A model generated the notes under the pieces. The model saw only the letters and a list, made by a program, of their open reading frames with translations. It was not told the origin of the DNA and did not search any database. Shown here piece by piece: positions 37,370 to 47,567 of a DNA stretch of 64,000 nucleotides. Every line of letters starts with the position of its first letter. The first letter of the stretch is position 1. The stretch comes from Cephalotus follicularis (lineage: Eukaryota; Streptophyta; Magnoliopsida; Oxalidales; Cephalotaceae). The position numbers and the translations under genes are program-made. The stretch is taken from contig BDDD01000891.1 in NCBI GenBank assembly GCA_001972305.1, forward strand, positions 360,791 through 424,790. Direction: 5' to 3'.

Positions 37370-38470
37370 ATGGCACGAACAAGGAACGCTGCTCGGAGGA
37401 CTGCACCCGTTGAGGCTCAGGAAGCAAGAAATGAGCCTACTATGGAGGAGCTTGTACGTCAGACAGTCGCTCAGGAGATACGACGCGTGTTGAGTGAGCA
37501 GAATCAGCACCAGGACCGTAGGGAGCCGGTTGCTGCTACTGATGCTCCAGCTGATGTCCATTTGGGAAGAGATGCTGGGGACAGGACTGATACGCCCACT
37601 TATGTTTGGCTAGAGCGGTTTCAGAAGCAGAGATCGCAGTCTTCCAGGTCAGCCGTGACTCCGATGGAAGCTGAGCACTGGATTGCTAATATGGACAAGA
37701 TCTTTGATGTGCTTGGTTGCAGTGATGAACAGAAGATTAAGTTAGCTGTGTACAAGCTTAAGGGTGACGCTCAGAAATGGTGGAAAGCTGTGGTTTTGCC
37801 TAAGGGTGGCAGCTATGCGGAGACTTTGACCTGGTCTGAGTTTTGCGAGGTCTTTTATCAGCAGTACTTTCCCACCGCTGATAAAGAGGCTTACGCAAGA
37901 GAATTTATCAATACTAGACAGAAGGATGGAGAGTCGGTGATAGAGTTCTTGACCCGTTTCACTAGGCTTGCTGGTTTTGCCGGTTCTACGGCAGGGACAG
38001 CATTGGAGCAGGCAGAAAAGTTCAAGTGGAAGTTGCACTATCAGTTCCGGGGTAAATTGATCAACACCAGGTTTGCTGATGTATCTGAAGTGGCTAATGC
38101 GGAAAAGAACATTGAGCTGGAAAGGTTAGACTTCCAGGCTGCTAAACAGGAGTTTGACAGAAAGAGGAACAGAGGTGATTCTCAGGGGCAAGGTTCTGGA
38201 CAGAATAAGAACAGATATGGTAAACGTGGGAAGAGAAATGATAACCGGGGACAGCAACATCCCGGTAATGACCAGAGGCAGACACAGGGAGCTGCGGATG
38301 TTCAGATTGCCAAGTGTGATGTGTGTGGAAGACAGCATCCGGTGGGAGTATGCTATAAGGCTATCGGGGCCTGTTTTGTGTGTGGACAGAAAGGGCACTT
38401 CGTGAAGGATTGTCCTGACCCTCGTGCAAAGGAAAGGAAAGGAAAGGAAACAATGCAAATCATGGACAGC
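37370..38470 (+). pseudogene. element C gag, with frameshift at the 3' end
   Basis: The reading frame is open from ATG 37370 (MARTRNAARRTAPVEAQEAR). The capsid-like core lies at about residues 95-240 (AEHWIANMDKIFDVLG, GDAQKWWKAV, QQYFPTADKEAYAREF, VIEFLTRFTRL, FRGKLINTRFADV). The CCHC zinc knuckle (CFVCGQKGHFVKDC) is near residues 335-350, followed by DPRAKERKG. A GGAAA pentamer run (about 38428-38449) comes next, after which the frame no longer leads into the protease; relatives read on in one frame. Slippage in this run is the likely cause. The start is chosen by the shared GTAG-ATGGCACGA context in T1. Confidence 0.85.
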
Positions 38471-38475
38471 GCAAC

Positions 38476-38822
38476 GTGGGAGGTCGTGTCTTTGCTATCA
38501 TGACTCAGCAGGCAGCTAACGCACCAGGTACTGTTTCAGGCCTTATTTATGTTGGTAACCGTAGGGCTTATGTTTTGTATGATACTGGATCGATCCACTC
38601 AGTTGTAGTGTGGTCTTTTGTCCGGCATCTTGGGATGTCTTCTCAATTGCTTGATCTAGCTTTGATTCTTTCGACCCCTACGAGTTCTTCTGTTGTGATA
38701 TCTGAGTGCTTTTATGCTTGTCCTCTTGTTTTCGATGATCGGGTCCGTGATGCGGACCTTTTGCCTATCGATATGTACGACTTCGATATGATTTTGGGAA
38801 TGAATTGGTTGGATCGTCATCG
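38476..38822 (+). pseudogene. element C protease, truncated
   Basis: The frame reads NRRAYVLYDTGSIHSVV with the aspartic protease motif DTGS, and ends near MILGMNWLDRHR. In T1 the same protein continues through about 85 more residues to the reverse transcriptase. Here the sequence switches to a piece of an A-type LTR at about 38823, and those residues are missing. Confidence 0.85.
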
Positions 38823-41017
38823 GAATGCATTTGAGTTAACTACTCAAATGAAGAGAAATGTTTTATGAAGATAAATGTGTTATGAATGCTTTGAGCTGGT
38901 CACTCAAAGTATAAGAAATGTTATAAGAAATGTTTTATGAAATGTTTTATGAGATGAATGAACAACTACTATCCAGTAAGGATTAATCTAGTAAAACATA
39001 AATAAATGAACCAACCTTGGATTGCGATCTTCCAAGGGGAATGGAGCGAGATGCTCAAAGTTAAATGGAGCCGAGCGTGCTCACGGACATGCATGTGATG
39101 TAAGGATAGTAGTCGGGGAGTACACAATGCCCTGGTGAAGCGGTGTAAAGGGTTCACTAGAGGTTCACGACCGCCAAGTTTTATGAAATGTTTTGTTTCA
39201 TGAAATATGAACAGAAAAAGGATTTTAAAGATGTTGTGTTTATGAATGTGAAGAAAATGATTTTACTGATGTTTTCAAGTATGGCTGTGATACAAGCCAA
39301 AAGAAGGTATGATTGGAAAACGTTTTTTATTGTTTTCAAATATGCTGGTTATATATATACCAGAAAATGCATGATTTTAGAAATGTTCGGGTTTTTATAA
39401 AACTAGAAGATGATTTTCAAAGGTATTATGAAATGTATGATAAGTGAAATGTTTTGATATAAATTATCAAAAATAACGGACTTCGAATGACGTTTTATGA
39501 CTATGCTTCTTACGGGGCTCTTAAAAGCTCACTCCTTTCAATGTCTTATTTTTAATAAATCTTCCAGGAAACGTTGAACGTGAAGTTGCGAGCTTTAGTG
39601 GAAGTTCGCGAAAGAAGAGTAAGGAAAGGAGTATGATATGCTACGCAGTTATGTTTTAATGTCATGTGTTAATGTTTTCCGTTATGTAATGTTTTCTGAT
39701 AAACGGTGTATGGATGTTATAGAATAGAAACAAATGCTATAGGTCATGATGTTTTTATGTAAGATGATGATATCAAAGGTTATTGAACATATTCGAGAGT
39801 ATGTGAAGTTAATGATAAAAGTGGGTATATGATTGTTTTATGATGTAATAAGTTTATGTTTTTCCGCTATGAAAGGTTACATGTTAAGTGATGTACCAAT
39901 GTAAAGGTATTAGAAACGATCATGATAATGAGAATATGACATTTTGAAATTGGTGTTTCAAAGATGTAAGCATATGTGATCCTGTGAAGTTATTAAGTAA
40001 TGATGTTAGATTTTAAATCTAAGTTGAGATTAAATGATATGAAATGGATCGTTAAATGATTAAACGATTTGATGATTAAGGTTTCACCCCACGTAACGCA
40101 CCGATCTTCGGAGTTTGCTTTGAGCTATTAGCGAGCTCGGATCGGGGTTGTTACAAGAATGGTATCAGAGAGATTTTGGTGAGTAGTACTGATTATAGTA
40201 ATGGTATTAGAGAGATTTTATCAAAGAGTTTGATATTATTATGGAATATGAAGAGTTTGATATTATCAAAGAGTTGATTTTATGGTATTTGAGCATATAA
40301 ATGGTATGAAAGTTTTTGCTAATCTGATTTCATTAAAGATTGAGTCAGATTATTTGGAGACTAGTATAAGATTTAATCACTAGGAATGAGGAACTTCGAG
40401 AAGAGAAATAAATTTAAGAAGGATCCTAGCAATGAGCCGAGATGAATTTCATACTCACAGATGTCAAATGAAAGAAATGTATAAGAGTAAGTTAGCAAGA
40501 AAGGGTGAGTGCTTTAGAGAAGCTAAGTTAAAGCATGAATGTTCTTTTGAGGTTTATATGGGAATGAGTTGAATAGTTATATGAGAAGTTAGAGAAAACT
40601 TGCTAATAACGTTAAGGAGTATCTAAGAGGAGATAACCGATGATGACGAGTCTGACAATGAAGACTAGAATGATTATGAAGAAGTTTTATGTAAGATATG
40701 TGCAAAGAAGTGTAGATGTTAGTTCTTTGTAAGGGCTTGAGTAGAACTTTTTAAGGTTAAGGGCTAACTCGCAAGTAGTAACGAGATGACCGACTTATGA
40801 CAAATTCGCGGTCAAAGAAGGGACGTACTGGTCAACGAAGAAGAACAGTTTACAAAACAACATCCGAAAGCATTTTCGGAGTGACAGATCCTATGGAGAC
40901 CGAAGAATGGATCCAAGGAAAGGAAAAGATCTTCAAAGAGATGGATTGTATCGATTGTCAGAAGGAAGAGTTTCCGTTCGACGAGATAGAAGGAGAAGCA
41001 TATCGATGGTGGGACAT
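38823..41017 (+). mobile_element. fragment of an A-type gypsy element (LTR 3' part to gag)
   Basis: This corresponds to 43489-44995 of element A plus the part hidden by its assembly gap. It holds the 3' part of an LTR (to GGGTTGTTACA near 40155), the primer site TGGTATCAGAGA, and the internal 5' region up to the gag words FGVTDPMETEEWIQGKEK and AYRWWDI. From about 40054 to 41017 I see no difference from 44032-44995. In the LTR part there are small differences, for example ACTACTATCCAGTAAGG versus a longer form at 43632. Neither end has a target duplication; it stops abruptly at GGGACAT. Confidence 0.85.
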
Positions 41018-41228
41018 AACATCGATGCTATAACTGGGAGGTAGATGTTTTCTTTGCAGTTCATTCTGTACAAAAGGCGTCGATGCTATTTGGAAAGGAG
41101 TCGACTTCTTTTTCTGCAGATAGGTTTTTGACTTTGATATTCAACTTGTAATTCCTTGCACATCAAGTAACTTAGTTAGATGCAAATATGTTATCATCAA
41201 AACAAGGATTGAGACTTAATCGTCAACA
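41018..41228 (-). repeat. fragment of a SIRE-type copia LTR
   Basis: On the minus strand this starts TGTTGACGATTAAGTC and continues TTTTGATGATAACATATTTG, the same opening as the LTR of element D (TGTAGACAATTATGTC..., TTTTGATGATAACATATTTG). Only about 200 bp remain. It contains GCGTCGATGC and AGTCGACTT words. It joins the A-type fragment at left and the element C reverse transcriptase at right. Confidence 0.7.
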
Positions 41229-41879
41229 ACGGGAAATGGAGTTTACAATCGAACTCATTCCCAGAGCGGCACCTATATCTAAGGCACCTTACAGAATAGC
41301 ACCGTGGGAACTACAAGAGTTGAAGGAACAGTTGCAAGAGCTGTTGGATCGGGGTTTTATTTGGCCTAGTGTTTCGCCGTGGGGTGCTCCGGTTCTTTTT
41401 GTGAAGAAGAAAGATAGGTCTATGAGGTTATGTATAGACTACAGAGAGTTGAACCGAATCACTGTTCGGAATAAATACCCACTACCTAGGATTGATGACT
41501 TGTTTGATCAACTCCAAGGTGCTCGGTATTTCTCGAAGATCGATTTGAGATCGGGATATCATCATCTTCGGATAAAGGATGAAGGTGTGCCTAAAACTTC
41601 TTTCCGTACTCGGTATGGGCATTATGAGTTTTTGGTGATGCCATTCGGACTCACTAATGCACTGGCAGTTTTCATGGATTTGATGAACAGGGTTTTTCAT
41701 GAATACTTGGATCAGTTTGTTATAGTGTTCATAGATGACTTTCTTGTGTATTCCAAGTCAAAGGAAGAGCATGAAGAGCAACTTCGCATTGTGTTGAGTA
41801 TTCTTAGGAAGAATCAGTTATACGCGAAGTTCTCAAAGTGTGAGTTCTGGTTGGAACAGGTGGCATTTTTGGGTCATGT
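41229..41879 (+). pseudogene. element C reverse transcriptase, N-terminal part (split by element A)
   Basis: The frame resumes at [20 protein letters not shown] and runs through [53 protein letters not shown] and the catalytic FIDD to FLGHV. Element A is then inserted at 41880. The distal part continues at 50508 in a compatible frame. All polymerase motifs are present and no stop lies in this part. The upstream protease linker is missing. Confidence 0.9.
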
Positions 41880-42357
41880 TGTAAGGACCCAAATTTCCAT
41901 GTAAGATATTAATTATGTTTGCTATTGTGTAATTGGCAGATATTTCAAGGGACTCGTAGTATGACCCTACGCTCGGGGAGTACGGGGGTTCCGGTCCCCG
42001 GTGAGCGGATGGGGGGTCCCGCTGATCGGACAGCGGGCAGGGGTTCAGGGGGCAGCGCCCCTAGAAGATTTTTTTTAGCTAAGTGATGAGAAGGAAAACT
42101 GTCTAAAGCGCCGACAGTTCCACTTAAGGCATCGACGCTTAGAAGGAAAAGGTCGACGCTTTGAGCTACAGACAAAATGTAAAATCTGACTTTTTGGCAT
42201 TTTGTGAGTAAAATTCTTAAATTTTGGACACGTAGCAGGCCAGGGGAAGATGCTATAAGGTGTTATCTGGGGATGTAACAAGTGTACACACTTGGATTGG
42301 TTAAATTTTGTCACATGGGCTGCCAAGAAAGAGAATTGAGTGTGTGAGAGGGGGAAA

Positions 42358-42490
42358 GAAACTTACCTCATAAGCCATGGAAACTTACCTCATAAGCCAT
42401 GGAAACTTACCTCATAAGCCATGGAAACTTACTTCATAAGCCATGGAAACTTACCTCATAAGCCATGGAAACTTACCTCATAAGCCATCC
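42358..42490 (+). repeat. six-copy 22-bp tandem repeat in element A 5' LTR
   Basis: Six head-to-tail copies of AAACTTACCTCATAAGCCAT plus GG; one copy has CTTC in place of CCTC. The same array, with the same variant in the same copy, is at 48048-48178 in the 3' LTR. Confidence 0.95.
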
Positions 42491-43853
42491 TTCTATTTAA
42501 TGGCAAAGAAGCTTGAAGTCAGTCATTTTGGGCTAAGAAATAGAGTACTCCTGCTGAGAGTGAAGTGGAGAATTCGTGGAGATCAAAAGAGAAAGGAATT
42601 CCAAAGCAAAGGTAAGGAAATTCTATACTCATTTATGTCAAAGCTTCCCCTGTTTTGTTCTAAATTTTACAGCAAATTCCTTTATTGATAACTTGTTCAA
42701 TTCTCAATGGATTTTGGAATGGTTGGATGTTCTGGAAACGTTAAGATGTCCTCTGTAAATGTTATGTTTTGTATGTTTCAAGATTCTATCGTTTTCTTGA
42801 GGGAAATTCATGTTTAGATTTTCTGTTCAGCCACTATTTTATTTCTGGATTATGCAGCAGTTTCTTTAAATCATAACTTGCTCATTTATTGATGAAAATT
42901 TTAATGTTTGGATGTTTTGGAAACCTGAAGATGTCTAATTTAAATTTTATGTTTTATGCATCTCGAGATTCTGTCGAATTCTTGATGAAAAGCCATGTTT
43001 TCTTCTACTGCTCAGGTCCCGATTTCAAAAGGAAACTACAACTTTAAAAATTCATTGCAGCTTCGTTTCTCAATGGAATTTTATGATTTTTATCTCTATA
43101 GATTCATTGAGATGTCTAATTTAACTTCTATGTTTTAAGTTTTCTATGAAAATGATTGTTTCTATACGAAATATCTATTTTATAAAAGTTATGCAAAACT
43201 GTTTTCTAAATGTTTTTGAGTTAATTACTCAAAGTGATGAGAAATGTTTTATGGTTGTGAAATGAAATGAAATGAAGGTTTACACATGAGAAACCAGTGT
43301 TAGAAAAGATTTACAATGATGTTTTATGAATGCTTTGGGCTCATCACTCAAGGTATTAAGAAAGATTTTATAAAATGATTTTATGAATGCATTTGAGTTA
43401 ACTACTCAAATGAAGAGAAACGTTTTATGAATGCATTTGAGTTAACTACTCAAATGAAGAGAAATGTTTTATGAAGAGAAATGTTTTATGAATGCATTTG
43501 AGTTAACTACTCAAATGAAGAGAAATGTTTTATGAAGATAAATGTGTTATGAATGCTTTGAGCTGGTCACTCAAAGTATAAGAAATGTTATAAGAAATGT
43601 TTTATGAAATGTTTTATGAAATGAATGAACAACTACTGGATTGCGATCCAGTGAGGATTAATCTAGTAAAAGATTAATAAATGAACCGCCCTTGGATTGC
43701 GATCTTCCAAGGGGAATGGAGCGAGATGCTCAAGTTAAATGGAGCCGAGCGTGCTCACGGACATGCATGTGATGTAAGGATAGTAGTCGGGGAGTGCACA
43801 ATGCCCCGGTGAAGCGGTGTAAAGGGTTCACAAGAGGTTCACGACCACCAAGT

Positions 43854-44031
43854 NNNNNNNNNNNNNNNNNNNNNNNNNNNNNNNNNNNNNNNNNNNNNNN
43901 NNNNNNNNNNNNNNNNNNNNNNNNNNNNNNNNNNNNNNNNNNNNNNNNNNNNNNNNNNNNNNNNNNNNNNNNNNNNNNNNNNNNNNNNNNNNNNNNNNNN
44001 NNNNNNNNNNNNNNNNNNNNNNNNNNNNNNN
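43854..44031. other. assembly gap (178 N)
   Basis: A run of Ns inside the element A 5' LTR. By comparison with the 3' LTR (49531-50405) and the fragment at 39180-40053, about 874-875 bp are missing, so the recorded gap length is too short. Confidence 0.99.
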
Positions 44032-44137
44032 AAATGATTAAACGATTTGATGATTAAGGTTTCACCCCACGTAACGCACCGATCTTCGGAGTTTGCTTTG
44101 AGCTATTAGCGAGCTCGGATCGGGGTTGTTACAAGAA

Positions 44138-44149
44138 TGGTATCAGAGA
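44138..44149 (+). other. element A primer binding site
   Basis: TGGTATCAGAGA lies four bases after the LTR end, the standard tRNA-iMet primer site with one change from the usual last base. Confidence 0.9.
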
Positions 44150-44774
44150 GATTTTGGTGAGTAGTACTGATTATAGTAATGGTATTAGAGAGATTTTATC
44201 AAAGAGTTTGATATTATTATGGAATATGAAGAGTTTGATATTATCAAAGAGTTGATTTTATGGTATTTGAGCATATAAATGGTATGAAAGTTTTTGCTAA
44301 TCTGATTTCATTAAAGATTGAGTCAGATTATTTGGAGACTAGTATAAGATTTAATCACTAGGAATGAGGAACTTCGAGAAGAGAAATAAATTTAAGAAGG
44401 ATCCTAGCAATGAGCCGAGATGAATTTCATACTCACAGATGTCAAATGAAAGAAATGTATAAGAGTAAGTTAGCAAGAAAGGGTGAGTGCTTTAGAGAAG
44501 CTAAGTTAAAGCATGAATGTTCTTTTGAGGTTTATATGGGAATGAGTTGAATAGTTATATGAGAAGTTAGAGAAAACTTGCTAATAACGTTAAGGAGTAT
44601 CTAAGAGGAGATAACCGATGATGACGAGTCTGACAATGAAGACTAGAATGATTATGAAGAAGTTTTATGTAAGATATGTGCAAAGAAGTGTAGATGTTAG
44701 TTCTTTGTAAGGGCTTGAGTAGAACTTTTTAAGGTTAAGGGCTAACTCGCAAGTAGTAACGAGATGACCGACTT
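44150..44774 (+). other. element A leader and decayed 5' internal region
   Basis: A-rich sequence with many stops between the primer site and the gag relic. No protein domain is seen. It is the same as 40172-40796 by eye. Confidence 0.5.
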
Positions 44775-45435
44775 ATGACAAATTCGCGGTCAAAGAAGGG
44801 ACGTACTGGTCAACGAAGAAGAACAGTTTACAAAACAACATCCGAAAGCATTTTCGGAGTGACAGATCCTATGGAGACCGAAGAATGGATCCAAGGAAAG
44901 GAAAAGATCTTCAAAGAGATGGATTGTATCGATTGTCAGAAGGAAGAGTTTCCGTTCGACGAGATAGAAGGAGAAGCATATCGATGGTGGGACATTATCG
45001 AAATGACGAAGACAAGTCGGGAGATAGCAACGATGACGTGGGAAAAGTTTAAGGAAATATTTATGGAAGAATATTTTCCTTAGCTGATGAAATATAAGAT
45101 GGAAGAGGACTTTCTTTGATTGGAAGAAGGTAAGTCCGAATCGATAGCTCGATACGAGGCAAAGTTGAGAGGTTGCCTCGATATGCGGCTCACATGGTGT
45201 CAACGGAGCAAAGAAGAACGAATAAGTTTTGCACGGGTTTGGAACCCAATGTTCAAGGGTTGTTGATAGCTTAGGATCTGCAAACCTACGAAGCGGTGTT
45301 GATGGAAGCAATAGTCCGAAATACCAGGAAAAGAGAAAGGACCGAGTACAAGGAAAGGGTAAGGTAGGTGAATCCTCTAGCTACAGAAGTAAGAAAGGGA
45401 GGTCTAATGGAGAAAGAGAGAATGGTGTTCTATAA
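44775..45435 (+). pseudogene. element A gag relic
   Basis: The open stretch 44775-45083 carries a gypsy capsid-like core: FGVTDPMETEEWIQGKEK, then EAYRWWDIIEMTK and WEKFKEIFMEEYFP, followed by a stop. Broken continuation after 45083 (EGKSESIARYEAKLRG, TGLEPNVQGLL) runs through stops and frame changes. No CCHC zinc knuckle is found. The protein cannot be functional. Confidence 0.75.
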
Positions 45436-45639
45436 CTCAGAGCATCAGTTAGTACATACGCCATAAAAGCTAAAGATGTGAAAGAATTCTAATGATGTTG
45501 CAACAAGCATGGATTGACTTTCGGCGAATCATGTTTTTATTGGTTGGTATAAGAAGAAGGATGAGTTTCGATAACCAATCAATCGGAGTTTGGTTACCGA
45601 AGTGCAAAAGTCAGTAAACCCCTAAGTTTCATATCAGCA

Positions 45640-47520
45640 ATCCAAGCTAGACGATTGTTGGAAAACGACTGCGAAGGTTACTTCACTTATGTGGTGAACA
45701 CTAAGGAAGAAAAGGTGAAAATAGAAGATGTTCACTTTACGGGTATGTTTCCCGCAGATATACCGGACATACCACTTGATCGAGAGCTAAAGTTTGCAAT
45801 GGATTTAGTAACCAGGACGACTTCGATTTCAAAGGGTCCCTATCGTGTGGCACGGACCAAGTTAAAAGGTTTAAAGAATCAGTTGCAAAGAGCTTTTGGA
45901 TAAAAGATTTGTCCGACATAGTGGAATGCGCCAATGTTGCTTGTAAGGAAGAAAGACGAGACAATGAGACTCTGTACAGATTGCTAAGGATCGACGATCT
46001 GTTGGACCAACTTAAAGAATCGACCTTCGATCAGGTTATCATTAAGTAAAGGTCAAGAAGTGGAATGTACCGAAAACTGCTTTTCAGAAAAGATATGGAC
46101 ACCTCGAGTTTTGGTAATGTCATTTGGATTGACAAATACTCCAACTGATTTTATGGAGTTGATGAAGAGAGTGTTCAACAATTGTTGGGCCATGTAATTT
46201 CAAAATGAGTTATTTTAATGATCCCTGATAAGACTATGACAATAAAGGAATGGTAAAGACCAATGTTGAAAGCTGAAATATGAAGTTTTCTTTGATTGAT
46301 ATGCTACTACCGAAGGTTTATTTAAAGTTCATCTCGCATTGCGAACCCTCATACAAGGGTGACAAGGAAGAATGTTAAGTTCGAATGGTCTGATCAATGC
46401 GAAGAGAGTTTCTTAGAATCTCAAGGATTATAAATGTACCATCCAGGAAAAGAGAATGTCTTGGCAAATATTTTGAGCCACACGAGCATAAATGTTTTGA
46501 CAGCAATGATTATCACACAAGAGAAGTTATTAAGGAATTTCAAAAGTTTGAACTTGGAAGTTAGAAAGCAAGGAGAAATAGCTTTCTTATCTCAAGTTAT
46601 GATTTGATTGTCTTTAGTTGAACTAACGAATCAAGCAGTGTTAGTTTGATGATCCGAAGTTTAAAGAAGATAACGGGCAGAGATGTTGAATGTCTATATA
46701 TCGGGAGAAAACGAACGTCGTGACAGCTATTTTAAGTCACGAGAGCATGGGAAAGTTGGCCACGATGAGTTCCACACAAGAGGAGTCATCAAGGTATTTT
46801 AAAAGGTTGAGTTTGGAACTTAAAAGGAAAAGAGAACAAGATTAATTATGTCAAGTCATATCTCAACCATCTTTAGTGAAAAGAGTTAAGATGCATCAAG
46901 TTGATGATTCGGATGCTCAAGGAGATAGCAGACAGAGAAGATGAACATTTATATATTGGGAGAAAGCAAAGAGAAAGGAAAGTGTTGGGAACAGAAATGG
47001 TACAACGAACAATTGAGAAAGTAAGGAAGCACCTACTAGTAGCCAAAGTGAATAAAAGAGTTATGCGGATAAGAGACAAAAAGAGTTACAATTAAAAGTG
47101 AGAGATCTTGTTTTGCCTTAGAAAGCAGATTATGATTCTCTTAAAGGTATTGCATTGGAAACGAATAAAGAGATTTGACAAAAAGGGAAAGCTTAATCCG
47201 TAATACATTGGACCATTGGAAATTTTGGAAAGAATCGGAAAGATTGTATATAGGCTGTATTGCTACCAAGTCTTTCTCATTTCCATGATGTGTTTCATAT
47301 CGTCAACCCCTATCATGTTATGAGAGGTGAAACAATACAAGTACATGAGAAGTGATCATACAATAAGCAACCGGTGAGAGTTTTGGACTAAAAAGAACAA
47401 GTTTTATGGACCACAACTTTTCCGTTTGGAAAAGTGTTATGGAGAAATAATGAAGTCTACAAATTCACTTGGATATTGGAGGAAGTAATGAGACATGAAT
47501 ACCCTCGTCTTTTTTAGAAT
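45640..47520 (+). pseudogene. element A pol relics (reverse transcriptase, linker, chromodomain)
   Basis: Traces run in correct order. A reverse-transcriptase entry (DIPDIPLDRELKFAMDL, then SISKGPYRVA) lies at 45655-45903. LVRKKDETMRLCTDC and RIDDLLDQLKES lie near 45935-46030. A shortened piece near 46110-46200 lacks the xxDD motif and jumps to LGHVISK. No convincing integrase core is seen. Near 47160-47310 the linker (KKGKLNP, IGPLEILERIGKIVYRL) is legible, and at 47380-47515 a chromodomain trace (TFPFGKVLWRN, HEYPRLF). There are many stops, and large parts of RNase H and integrase are missing or unreadable. Confidence 0.75.
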
Positions 47521-47567
47521 AATGTATAACAAATTTTGAGGACAAAATTTTTGTAAGGAGGGTAGAT

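Larger units (their letters stand above)
41880..44133 (+). repeat. element A 5' LTR (with assembly gap)
   Basis: TGTAAGGACCC to GGGTTGTTACA. It differs from the 3' LTR at a handful of sites, mostly in the first 360 bp (41965-42235). The LTR is recorded as 2,254 bp including 178 Ns, whereas the 3' LTR is 2,940 bp. Between about 43200 and 43540 it carries several TTTGAGTTAACTACTCAAAT palindromic units with GAAATGTTTTATGAA spacers. Confidence 0.9.

Noticed and set aside
42358..42490. Six 22-bp repeats as a possible CRISPR or protein-coding repeat
   Set aside because: Pure head-to-tail repeats without spacers, duplicated in both LTRs of element A. Frames through it are accidental.
43794..44057. 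Open frame running across the N gap
   Set aside because: It exists only because Ns carry no stop codons.
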